From the NCBI RefSeq assembly GCF_024970185.1, contig NZ_CP103965.1, positions 2,910,001 to 2,974,000 on the forward strand: DNA of 64,000 bases, written 5' to 3'. Both the position numbers and the translations under genes were made by a program. This stretch comes from Pseudomonas sp. N3-W (GTDB lineage: Bacteria > Pseudomonadota > Gammaproteobacteria > Pseudomonadales > Pseudomonadaceae). Numbering within the stretch: the first letter of the stretch is position 1; every line of letters starts with the position of its first letter. The notes beneath the pieces are model-generated. The model was not told the origin of the DNA. It ran no database searches and saw only the letters and a program-made list of their open reading frames with translations. Below are positions 1-10,800 of the stretch, in pieces.

Positions 1-3000
1 GCTCCTGTTGTGGAGGCGGCACCTGTAGACGGTGAACACCTGCTGGCCTGGCTGCGTCAGTTGCTGGCCAAGACGGTGAAGATCGCCCCGTCACGACTGG
101 ATAACGACGTGCCGTTCGAGCAGTACGGCATCGATTCGCTGATGATCATGGAGATGACCGCCGCCCTGGAAAAACGCTTCGGCGCGTTGTCCAAAACCCT
201 GTTTTTCCAATACCCGAGCCTGCAAGGGCTGGCCGACCACCTGGCCACGCGACAGCCGCGAAAATCCACGCAGGAGCCATTGATAGCGCAACTGCGAGCC
301 CTGCTGGCCACTGCCTTGAGCATACCGGCGGAGCAACTCGATGATCAGCAGTGTTTCGAAGACTACGGCATTGACTCGTTGCAGATCCTCGACCTCACGC
401 GCCGCCTCGAACAACGTTTCGGCGCGCTATCACCGGCGCTGCTGTTCGAGCATTCCAGCCTCCGGGCCCTGGCGAATCATCTGGCATCCAGAGACGCCAC
501 AGCGGCGGCCGAACCGGTCGCCGCCACCCGCGATCAACAGCGCCGGCTGTTCGACCACGCTGCGCCCGTTCGCCAGCCGACCGCGCCACAGCGCGACGAT
601 GTCGCGATCATCGGCATCGCCGGGCGCTACCCGGACGCCGACAACCTCGACGCCTTCTGGCACAACCTCAGCCAGGGTAAAAACAGCATCGGCGAAATCC
701 CGCCCGAGCGCTGGGACTGGCGCGACTACTACAGCCCCCACCGCAGCGATAGCGGGGTGCACAACAGCAAGTGGGGCGGCTTTATTGACGGCATCGATCA
801 GTTCGATCCGCTGTTCTTCAATATTTCGCCGCTGGAAGCCGAGCTGATCGACCCGCAGGAACGGCTGTTCCTGCAAACCGCCTGGGCGGCCATGGAAGAC
901 GCCGGCTACAGCCGCCAGCTGGGTGCCGATCAGTCAGAAAAGGCCCGGCAGGTCGGTGTCTATGCCGGGGTGATGTACAGCGAATACCAACTGCTGGGCG
1001 CCGAAGCCAGCCTGCGCGGCGAGCGCATGGGCTTTGCCGGCTCCAGCGCGAGCATCGCCAACCGGGTGTCGTTCTGCCTCAACCTGCAAGGCCCGAGCCT
1101 GTCGCTCGATTCGATGTGCTCCAGTTCACTGACCGCCCTCCATCTGGCCTGCCAGGACCTGCACAGTGGCCGTACCGCGATGGCCATTGCCGGTGGCGTC
1201 AACCTGACGTTGCACCCCAACAAATACCTGATGCTCAGTAGCGGCCAGTTCATTTCCAACCAGGGCCAGTGCGCCAGCTTTGGTGAAGGCGGTGACGGCT
1301 ATGTGCCGGGCGAGGGCGTGGGCGTGGTGATCCTCAAGCGCCTGGCGGATGCCGAGCGCGATGGCGATCAGATTTACGGCCTGATCAAGGGCAGCTACCT
1401 CAACCACGGCGGCAAGAACACCGGCTACAGCGTGCCCGATCCACGGGCGCAGCAGGCCGCGATCAGCGGCGCGCTCAAGGATGCGCAGGTGGATCCGGCG
1501 ACCATCAGCTACATCGAGGCCCACGGCACCGGCACCCGTCTGGGCGACCCGATCGAAATCGCCGGCCTGGCCAATGCCCTGGGTGAGCGCACGCCGGCGC
1601 AGACCTGCTGGATCGGTTCGGTGAAATCCAACATCGGTCACTGCGAAGCGGCAGCCGGCATCGCCGGCCTGACCAAGGTGCTGTTGCAGCTCAAACACGG
1701 GCAGATCGTGCCGTCGCTGCATTCGCGCACGCTCAACCCCTTTATCGATTTTGCCGCGACCCCGTTCGAGGTCAACCAGCACTTGCGCGACTGGCCGCAG
1801 CCGTTGCAGGGCGGTAAGCCGATGCCGCGCATCGCCGGGATTTCCTCGTTCGGCGCGGGCGGCTCCAACGCTCACCTGATCGTTGCGCAGTACGCGCAGG
1901 CCAAGCCTTTACCCGGTCATGACGGCAAACCCGAAATGATTCTGCTGTCTGCCCGCGAGCCCGAGCAATTGCGCCAGATCGCCAGCCGTTTGCTCGCCAG
2001 ACTGGAGCAGGCGCCGGCAACTGACGGCCTGGCCGCCATTGCCCACACCTTGCAGGTAGGTCGCGAGGCGATGGAGCAGCGTGCGGCATTCATCGCGTCT
2101 TCGACGGCAAGCCTGTTGGACGCCTTGCGCGCTCTGGCCGGTGGCGACAGCCGTGGCTGGATTTGCGGGGACACCACCGCCAGCAACGACCGCGTCGAAC
2201 AGTTCAAAAACCGCTTCCCGAGCCAATGGCGCGAGCAGTTGGCCAAGCTGTTTGCCAACGGCGAGCAACAACAACTGCTGGAACTGTGGAGCGCGGGATT
2301 ACGCATCGACTGGACGGCGCTGTGGGCCGCCAGCGGCGAACAACGCCAGCGCATCAGCCTGCCGACTTACCCGTTTGCCACCCGCCGTTATTGGGCGCCT
2401 GTTGCCGTCAATCGCCAGCCTTCGGCAGCGACGGTCCTGCACCCGTTGCTGCACCGCAACAGCTCGACCTTCGACCGCCAGCAATTCACCAGTGACTTCA
2501 GTGGTGACGAGCCGTGGCTGCGCGACCATCTGGTGAACGGGCGCAAAACCCTGCCCGGTGCGGCCTGCCTGGAAATGATCAGGGCCGCGGTAACGCATTC
2601 GCGGGCAGACGGCGAGGCGCAGCCCATGGTCATCGAGCGGCTCAACTGGCTGGCGCCGCTGACGGTGGAAGCCGCGCCGCGTCGCCTGCGGGTCAACCTT
2701 GAACGGGTGGACGGTCAGCTGGCGGTGACGCTGCTCGGCGATGATGCCGATCAAGTGCATGGTCAGGCCCGGGTGATCACCGATGTGCAACCGGTGGCCG
2801 AACGACTGGATCTGGCGCACTGGCGCGAGCGCCCTTGGCAACGGCGCCTGGACGGCGGCGAAGTCTATCGCCTGTTCGAGCAGATGGGCCTGGCCTACGG
2901 CGCCAGCCATCGCGCCATTCGCCAGTTGCTGATAGCGGAGCAGGGCGGCCAGCGCGAAGTGCTGGCGCAATTGAACCTGGAGGGCATCCCTGCCGACGGC

Positions 3001-4773
3001 GACTGGTGGCTGGAACCTGGCATGACCGACAGCACATTGCAGGCCGCCATCGGTATGTTGCTGCCGCTGCACGAGAGCGCCGCCGCGCCGTTGTCACTGG
3101 TGATGCCGTTTGCCCTGCAACGGCTGGAAATCATCGCGCCGTGTCAGCGGCGGATGTGGGCCTTGTTGCGCAGCGAGCTTGCCGACAATCCCGCTGGCCG
3201 GATCAATATCGAGCTGTGTGACGATCAGGGACAGCTCTGTGCGCGGTTCACAGGATTGAGCTCAAGACCGCTCACGCCGGGGCCAAAAAAACTGAAGCAG
3301 ACACAGCAGCTGTTGGCGCCGATCTGGTCAGTGGTCGACGGTGTGATCAATGAACGGGAGGACGCCGGGGGCGCGATGCTGATCTTCGGCGCGACCCCGA
3401 CCCGTGAGCCGACGCTGGCTGAACTCTATCCTCAGGCCGCACGGGTGGACGGCTCGCAGCCCGACTACGAAGCCGAACTGCACGCCCGGCCCGGATTGAC
3501 CGAGGTGATGTGGCTGGCGCCGTCCGACGACGGCAGCGCGCACCCGGTCGCGGCGCAACAGCATGGCGTCTTGGCGTTGTTCCGGTTGATCAAGGCGCTG
3601 CTGAGTCAGGGCTACGGTCGTCGACCTCTGCGCCTGACCCTGATCACCGATCAGGCGATCAGCATCCGCCCCGGTGAGTCCTGCCAGGCGCATCACGCCG
3701 CAGTGCATGGCCTGGCAGGTTCGCTGGCCAAGGAATACCCGCACTGGAGCGTGCAACTCGCGGACCTGCCAGACCGGCAATTGTCGCTGTTGCCCGCAGC
3801 ACCGTTCGCGGGTGTCGCGTGCGGTGAACTGCTGGCGCTGCGTCAGGGCCAATGGTGGTTCCGCCAACTGGCGCGGGTGACGGCTGATGCAGCGCCAGCG
3901 CGTCTGCCGGTCTATCGCGATGGCGGTGTCTATCTGGTCATCGGTGGCGCTGGCGGGATTGGCGCGGTCTGGAGCCGCCACGTGATCAGCCAGCATCGCG
4001 CCCGAGTGATCTGGATCGGTCGCCGTGCGCTGGATGCACAACTGGAAGCCAAACTGGACGACCTCACCGCCATCAGCCTGATGCATGACGCCCCGGCGCC
4101 GGTCTACCTGCAAGTCGATGCCGCAGACGAACAGCAACTGGCCAAGGCGAAACAGCAGATTACCGAGCGGTTTGGCCCGATCAATGGCGTGGTGCATTCG
4201 GCCATCGTGCTCAAGGACCAAAGCCTGGCCAACATGGACGAGCAGACCTTCACCCGCGTTCTGAGCGCCAAGGTCGCCACCAGCGTGGCCCTGGCCCGCA
4301 CGTTCGCACCCAGCGCCGACGCGCTGGATTTCGTGCTGTTTTTCTCCTCGATGATGGCCTTCAGCACGGCTGCCGGACAAAGCAACTACGCGGCCGGCTG
4401 CACCTTTGCCGACGCCTTTGCCGATCAACTCAGGGCCCAATGGTCGTGCCCGGTCAAGGTCATCAACTGGGGCTATTGGGGCAGCGTCGGCACGGTGAGC
4501 GACGCCCGTTACCGGGAACGCATGAGCGCGCTCGGCCTGGGTTCCATCGAACCCGAGGAAGGCCTGCGCGCACTCGACCAATTGCTGGCGGGCGAGTTGC
4601 ACCAACTGGCGCTGCTCAAGCTTTTGCACAGTGACGAAATCGACGGGCTCGACAGCCTGGCCGGACTGCTTGGCGACGAACACATCGCGCTTTCAGCGCA
4701 CACCTGCGGCGCCATGGCGGCGATGCAGGACAGGTTAGGGGAAAGGCTGGCGGCGTTGGCTGCAATCACGTAA
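1..4773 (+). CDS. rzxB: Trans-AT polyketide synthase, C-terminal part (RzxB/RhiB type), 5' end outside window
   Basis: The reading frame is open from base 1, so the gene starts upstream and only about 1590 codons are seen. Domains in order: two tandem ACPs (YGIDSL, attachment serines at 136-138 and 376-378); a KS from about 595 to 1895 with Cys codon 1117 (DSMCSSS), His codon 1522 (EAHGTGT) and His codon 1639 (GHCEAAAG), so condensing; a DH with HxxxGxxxxP (His codon 2527) and DxxxQ (Asp codon 3028); and a KR with GGAGGIG and Tyr codon 4387. There is no AT or ER. The protein stops after the KR without an ACP; the missing cMT-ACP is the start of the next gene, so one module is split over two proteins. 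In the rhizoxin scheme this module makes a methyl-substituted double bond of the side-chain triene. The serine A-PCP expected in RzxB lies outside the window, so the name rests on the cluster match. Confidence 0.85.
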   Translation, partial: APVVEAAPVDGEHLLAWLRQLLAKTVKIAPSRLDNDVPFEQYGIDSLMIMEMTAALEKRFGALSKTLFFQYPSLQGLADHLATRQPRKSTQEPLIAQLRALLATALSIPAEQLDDQQCFEDYGIDSLQILDLTRRLEQRFGALSPALLFEHSSLRALANHLASRDATAAAEPVAATRDQQRRLFDHAAPVRQPTAPQRDDVAIIGIAGRYPDADNLDAFWHNLSQGKNSIGEIPPERWDWRDYYSPHRSDSGVHNSKWGGFIDGIDQFDPLFFNISPLEAELIDPQERLFLQTAWAAMEDAGYSRQLGADQSEKARQVGVYAGVMYSEYQLLGAEASLRGERMGFAGSSASIANRVSFCLNLQGPSLSLDSMCSSSLTALHLACQDLHSGRTAMAIAGGVNLTLHPNKYLMLSSGQFISNQGQCASFGEGGDGYVPGEGVGVVILKRLADAERDGDQIYGLIKGSYLNHGGKNTGYSVPDPRAQQAAISGALKDAQVDPATISYIEAHGTGTRLGDPIEIAGLANALGERTPAQTCWIGSVKSNIGHCEAAAGIAGLTKVLLQLKHGQIVPSLHSRTLNPFIDFAATPFEVNQHLRDWPQPLQGGKPMPRIAGISSFGAGGSNAHLIVAQYAQAKPLPGHDGKPEMILLSAREPEQLRQIASRLLARLEQAPATDGLAAIAHTLQVGREAMEQRAAFIASSTASLLDALRALAGGDSRGWICGDTTASNDRVEQFKNRFPSQWREQLAKLFANGEQQQLLELWSAGLRIDWTALWAASGEQRQRISLPTYPFATRRYWAPVAVNRQPSAATVLHPLLHRNSSTFDRQQFTSDFSGDEPWLRDHLVNGRKTLPGAACLEMIRAAVTHSRADGEAQPMVIERLNWLAPLTVEAAPRRLRVNLERVDGQLAVTLLGDDADQVHGQARVITDVQPVAERLDLAHWRERPWQRRLDGGEVYRLFEQMGLAYGASHRAIRQLLIAEQGGQREVLAQLNLEGIPADGDWWLEPGMTDSTLQAAIGMLLPLHESAAAPLSLVMPFALQRLEIIAPCQRRMWALLRSELADNPAGRINIELCDDQGQLCARFTGLSSRPLTPGPKKLKQTQQLLAPIWSVVDGVINEREDAGGAMLIFGATPTREPTLAELYPQAARVDGSQPDYEAELHARPGLTEVMWLAPSDDGSAHPVAAQQHGVLALFRLIKALLSQGYGRRPLRLTLITDQAISIRPGESCQAHHAAVHGLAGSLAKEYPHWSVQLADLPDRQLSLLPAAPFAGVACGELLALRQGQWWFRQLARVTADAAPARLPVYRDGGVYLVIGGAGGIGAVWSRHVISQHRARVIWIGRRALDAQLEAKLDDLTAISLMHDAPAPVYLQVDAADEQQLAKAKQQITERFGPINGVVHSAIVLKDQSLANMDEQTFTRVLSAKVATSVALARTFAPSADALDFVLFFSSMMAFSTAAGQSNYAAGCTFADAFADQLRAQWSCPVKVINWGYWGSVGTVSDARYRERMSALGLGSIEPEEGLRALDQLLAGELHQLALLKLLHSDEIDGLDSLAGLLGDEHIALSAHTCGAMAAMQDRLGERLAALAAIT

Positions 4774-4816
4774 CGCCACACAGAAGTAATCCATTTCACC
4801 CACAGCAGACGCGTCA

Positions 4817-4824
4817 CAGGGAAG
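4817..4824 (+). promoter_or_regulatory. rzxC ribosome binding site overlapping an RsmA/CsrA-like motif
   Basis: CAGGGAAG lies 7 bases before the ATG at 4832. It serves as Shine-Dalgarno (GGGAAG) and fits the CANGGANG consensus bound by RsmA-family repressors. The gap between rzxB and rzxC is 58 bp with no visible terminator, so this may be translational control inside an operon. Ribosome binding sites contain GGA by nature, so a chance match is possible. Confidence 0.35.
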
Positions 4825-4831
4825 TTGAAGC

Positions 4832-7800
4832 ATGCAAACAGACGCACATCAGACCACTGCCGCCGCCTGCGGCGAACTCGATGCCCTGGCACGCCGCCTG
4901 CTGGCGAGCCAGTTGCAGACGCTTGGGCTGTCTGGCGCCGAGGACCTGCACCGCCTCGCGGCAGAACACGGTCATGTCACGCCGGATTATCTGCACCTGT
5001 GGCTGGCGCAAAGCCTGAAATACGTCGCCGGTGTCGGAACCGGCGCTGCCGATGCGCTGTGGCAGCAGTGGAATGAGCGCTTGGCGCTCTGGCGCCAGGA
5101 CCCGGATCTGGCGGCCAGGGCGCAGTTGCTCGACGCCTGCCTCAAGGGATTGCCAGCGCTGCTGCGCGGTGAGCAGACCGCGACTCGCGTGCTCTTTCCT
5201 GACGGCTCGATGACGCTGGTCGAAGGCGTCTACAAAAACAATCGGATATCCGACTATTTCAATCAGGTGCTGATCGAAGCAGCGCTGGCCTATATCGAAA
5301 GCCGTCCAGCGGGCGCCGAGCCATTGCGCATTCTCGAAATTGGCGCCGGCACGGGGGGCACCACCGCAGGCCTGCTGGCCGCGCTGGCGCCTTGGCGGTC
5401 GCAGATTGGCGAATACTGCTACACCGATCTGTCGCGAGCGTTCCTGCAACACGGCGTCGACCAATTTGGTGGGGACAACCCGTTCCTGCAAACCCGGCTG
5501 TTCGATGTGTCGCGCCCGTGCGCCGAGCAGGGCATCGAGGCCGATCACTATCATCTGGTGGTGGCGACCAACGTGCTGCACGCCACCCCGCAAATCCGCC
5601 AGACATTGCGCAACGCCAAGGCCGTGCTGCGCAAAGGTGGATTGCTGATGCTCAATGAAATCAGCGAAGCGTCGCTGTTCACCCACCTGAGTTTCGGCCT
5701 GCTCGAAGGCTGGTGGCTGCACCGCGATGGCGCCCTGCGCATTCCCGGTTGCCCCGGACTTTCGCCGGCAGGCTGGCAGGCGGTGCTGGAGCAAGAGGGC
5801 TTCAGCCCGGTGTTGTTCCCGGCCCGGCAGGCCCATGACCGGGGCCAACAGATCATCCTGGCCGAGAGCGACGGCATCGTCCGTCAGCCAGTCATCAATA
5901 CCGCGCGGCCAGCGGCATCGCCCGCCGATAGCCGCGTGCCTCAAGACAGCTTCACGCCGAAACAGGACGAGACTGCCCCGAACGGCTGGCGGCGTCGCGT
6001 CGCCGACTGCCTGCGCCATCTGGTCAGCACCACGTTGAAGATCCCGGCCGAGAAGATGAGCCTGTCGCGGCCGCTGGAAGACTATGGCCTGGACTCGATC
6101 CTGGTGGTCCGGCTGACCCATGCGTTCAGCGAACATTTTGCCGCCATCGACAGCGCGTTGTTTTTTGAAGTGCCGACCCTGGCGGCGCTGACCGAGCATT
6201 TTATCCAGCATCGCAGCGAAGAACTGCAAGCGTTGCTGGGGCAAGCCGAGGCTGAAGTGCGCGAGACAACGGCAGCCACCATCCGCCAGGAACAAACCGC
6301 CGTACCGGTCGAGAAGGCCGAGGCCAACCACATCGCCATTATCGGCCTCGACGGCCGTTATCCCGGCGCGCAGTCGATGAGCCAGCTGTGGCGCAACCTC
6401 GCCGACGGCCATTGCGCCATCGACGAAATCCCCGCCGAGCGCTGGGACTGGCGGCGTTATTTTGCGGCGGAGAAGGGCAAGTCCGGGCATCTGTACACGC
6501 GCTGGGGCGGCTTTATCGAGGGCATCGATCAGTTCGATCCAGCGTTTTTCCGCATCTCGCGCACCGAAGCCGAACGGATGGACCCGCAGGAACGGCTGTT
6601 CCTGCAAGTGGCGTATCACAGCATCGAAGACGCGGGCTACAACCCGGCGACCTTGCATCACCAGGGCGAAGTCGGGGTGTTTGTCGGGGTCATGAACGGC
6701 AGCTACAACCCCATCAGCAACTACTGGTCGATTGCCAACCGGGTGTCTTATCAGCTGGACCTGCAAGGTCCGAGCTTCGTGGTCGACAGCGCCTGTTCGT
6801 CATCGCTGACAGCGATCCATCTGGCGGTCGAGAGCCTGAACAGTGGCAGCTGCGACGTGGCGATTGCCGGCGGCATCAACCTGATCATCAATCCACAGCA
6901 CTACCTCAGCCTGTGCGAAATGATGATGCTGTCGCCCGGCGAACACTGCCGCGCCTTTGGCGATGACGCCGACGGCTTTGTCGATGCCGAGGGCGTCGGC
7001 GCAGTCGTGCTCAAGCCGCTGGACAAGGCGCTGGCTGACGGCGACCGGATCTACGCGGTGATTCGCGGCGGCGCGATCAACGCCGGCGGCAAAACCAATG
7101 GCTACACCGTACCGAGCGCCAGCGCCCAACAGCGTGTGCTGGAAAAAGCCCTGGCGCGGTCGGCCGTCGATGCCAGCCGCATCAGCTACATCGAAGCCCA
7201 CGGCACCGGTACCGCGTTGGGCGACCCGATCGAGATCAGCGGCCTGAGCCGGGTCTTTGCCCATGGCGACGACGCCCGCTGCGCCATCGGCTCGATCAAA
7301 AGCAATATCGGCCACTGTGAAAGTGCTGCCGGCATCGCCGGGTTGAGCAAGGTCCTGCTGCAACTGCAACACCGCCAACTGGTGCCGTCGCTGCACGCCA
7401 AGCAGCCCAACCCGAGCATTGATTTCGAACAGACCCCGTTTCGCCTGCAACAGCAATTGGCGCCCTGGACCGCCAACGGCGCGACGCGCATGGCCGCGAT
7501 TTCCTCGTTTGGCGCAGGCGGTGCCAATGCCTCGTTGATCGTCGAAGAACACCTCGGCGTGACCGACTCACGCCCGGCGATGCCCGGCCCCTGGCTGATC
7601 CTGTTGTCGGCCCGTGATCCGCAACGCCTGACGGAATCGGCGTCGCGCTTGCTGGCTGTGCTAAACAAAGCGCTGGACACTGAACAGCCGGCCATGGCCG
7701 ACCTGGCGTGGACCCTGCAAACCGGGCGTGAAGCGATGGCCGAGCGGTTGGCGCTGCGGGTTGAATCCTTCGCCGATGTGCAGCGCTGTCTGGCGCTGTG

Positions 7801-10800
7801 GCTGGCAGGCGAAGCGCAAGACAACGTGTTCTGTGGCCATAGCGATCCTTATGATCCGGCGCTGGACCCACCCACCTCGCAGCCAATCGAGCACTGGCTG
7901 CAACATCAACAGTTGAGCGAACTGGCGACGGCGTGGGTGCAGGGCGAAACCATCGACTGGCAGCCGCTCTATCTCGACAGTTCGTATCGACGCCCCCAGC
8001 GCATCAGCCTGCCGGGTTATCCGTTCGCCAGGAACAGCTACTGGATGCCGGGACTGGCACACCCGCCAGCCGATGCGCCCTTCGTCGAAACGACAACCGA
8101 GCAGGACCTGACCGACTGCTGCTACCTGCCGCGTTGGCAGACCCAAGCCACAGACGAGCAGGCCACAGCGCCAGGCACCGGAGCGGTGGTGCTGGTGACT
8201 CTGGGCGAATCCGCCTCCGCGACCGGGCTGCTGTGGGCGGCACTGGTCGAGCATTATCAAGGCAGCCGGAATGTGCTGCGGATCGACGGCGGTATTGGCG
8301 CCACAGTCGAATTGGCGGCAGGCCATTGGCGTTGCGGCGACGATGATCCCGCAGGCTTTGCGCACATTCTGTCGGCCCTCGGCCCGGTGGCGCAGGTCCT
8401 GGTGATCGGCGCGCAAACGGCCAACCACACGACGCCTTCGGCGCTGGCCGACAGCCTGCACCACCACGAGTTGCCGCTGCTGCGGCTGTTCAAGGCGTTG
8501 CAACAGGCGGCGAACGACGCCAGCGCGATCGACTGTTTCCTGTTGTCCTTCGGCCGCTATGCCTTTGCCGGCGCGCCGGAGCGGGGCAATCCGCTGGGGG
8601 CCGGCATGGCCGGGCTGGGTTACGCCATGGCCCAGAGTGAACACCGGGTGCACCTGCGCAATCTGGACCTCAATCTCGACGAGCTTGAAATGCCGCACAG
8701 CCGGCAACCGCTGCTGGCGCAGATACTCGCCGAGCCGGCTTCGCAGCGCGGCGAGCTGATCAAACTCAGCCGTGGCGAGCGATTTATCCAGCAGTTGATC
8801 CCGTTGGCGCTGCCGCCAAGCCACACCAGTACGTCGGCGCTGAAGCAGAACGGGGTGTACCTGATCCTCGGCGGCAGCGGCGTGATCGGTCAGGTGATCA
8901 GCCGCCAATTGATCGAGCGCTATCAGGCCCGGGTGATCTGGCTCGGGCGCAAACCCGCCGACAGCGAGCAGATACAGCACAGCCTGAAGGCCGAGCAGTT
9001 TCGGGGCCGGGTCGATTATCTGCAGGTCGATGCGACAGACCTGGGGCAATTGCAGCAGGCCGTGGCGCTGGTCAATCAGCGTTACGGGCGAATCAATGGC
9101 GCGGTGTTCTCTGCGATGGTCTTCGATTTCGAGAACAGCATCCAGCACACCACCGAGGCGCAGTTCCAGCAGATTCTCGACATCAAGAGCCGTGGCAGCC
9201 TGCATTTTTATCAGGCGCTGGCCGGGCAGCCGCTGGATTTCCTCTGCTATTTCTCCTCGGGGCAGGGCTTTGCCTTTTCCGGCGCGGCCAAGCTGTCGGC
9301 CTATGCCTGCGGCATCACCTTCGCCGACGCGTTTGCCGAGGCCATCGGGCCGACGGCGGGTTTTCCGGTCGGCGTGATCAACTGGGGCTTCTGGCGCGCT
9401 TCGCTGCAAGCGCAGACCGTCAGCCAGCACCTGGACGCACTTGATGACGACGAGGGCTTTGCCTGTTTCAGTCGCTTTGTCGCGCAGCTGTCCAGCGGTT
9501 CACTGCGCCGCCTGCTGTGCCTCAAAGCCTCGCCGGCGGTGCGCCAGTTGATGGCCGTGCCCGAGGGCCAGCAGTGGCGGCTCGATCCCACGGTGCTAGC
9601 ACCCGAAGCGGCACCGGGCGTCGAGCTGGAGCCCGCCGAGCGCGAACGGTTGCAGCAGATCTTTGATCCGCAGACGCTCGATCAATCGATTGCCGTGCTG
9701 TTGTTGATCCAGTTGCAGACCCTGGGCATCTTCACCGCGCCCGGTGCCCACAGCGCCGAAAGCTGGCGCCAGCAGGCCGGGATCAGCGAGCGCTATCGGC
9801 GCTGGTGGCACGAATGCCTGGCGATTCTGCTGGAGCACGGCTACTTGCAGCAGCAAGGTCAGACCTTTGCCGTGACAACGCCTGTTGCCCTGACGCGACA
9901 CGCCGCGATCCTGGCCGCCTGGCAAACCCAGCGCGATGGCTATTTCCAGGACCGCGAGCGCCGGGTGCAAGTGACCCTGATCGACGATTGCCTGCTGCAA
10001 CTGCCGCAGATTCTCACGGGCCGGATTCAGGCGACGGACCTGCTGTTTCCGGACGGCTCGATGGACAAGGTCGAGGGCATCTACCAGCACAACACCCTGT
10101 CGGACTTCTTCAATGAGCAACTGGCATTGCGGGTGACGGCGCACGTACGGTGGCTGCTCGACACCGCCCCGGCACGTCCGGTGCGCATCCTGGAAATCGG
10201 CGCCGGCACTGGCGGCACCACCGCCGCCTTGCTGGCGGCGCTGGAACCGCTGGCCGGGCACATCGGCGAATACTGTTACAGCGATCTCTCACGGGCTTTC
10301 TTGCAGCACGGGGAAAGCCGCTTCGCCGCAGGCCGGCCCTGGTTCACCACGCACATTCTCGACATCAGCCAGCCCGCTGACAGCCTTGAGCCGTATGACA
10401 TTGTCGTCGCCACCAATGTGCTGCACGCCACCGCCAACATGCGCAGGACCCTGGCCCATGTCCGGTCACTGTTGCGCAGCGGCGGCCTGCTGGCGCTGAA
10501 CGAACTGAACCGCAAGACCACGGCCGCGACCGTCACCTTCGGCCTGCTCGATGGCTGGTGGCTGTACGAGGACCCGGCGCTGCGCATCCCCGGCTCGCCG
10601 TTGATCGCCGAACAGACCTGGCTTGAGCTGTTGTGGAGCAGCGGCTTTGAACAGGTCGATCTGCACATCCCGGCGCAAATCGCCCTGGGTCAACAGATCA
10701 TCACCGCCCATGGCGATGCACTGACTCTGCAAGTCCTTGAGCCGCAACTGACCGCCACGCCTGCACAAAACAAGGAGTTTACGTTGAACCAGCATCCTGC

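Noticed and set aside
8100..8830. Degenerate reductase-like stretch before the first RzxC KR as a separate inactive KR module
   Set aside because: This is the usual structural half of a KR, present before several other KRs in the window, not an extra domain.
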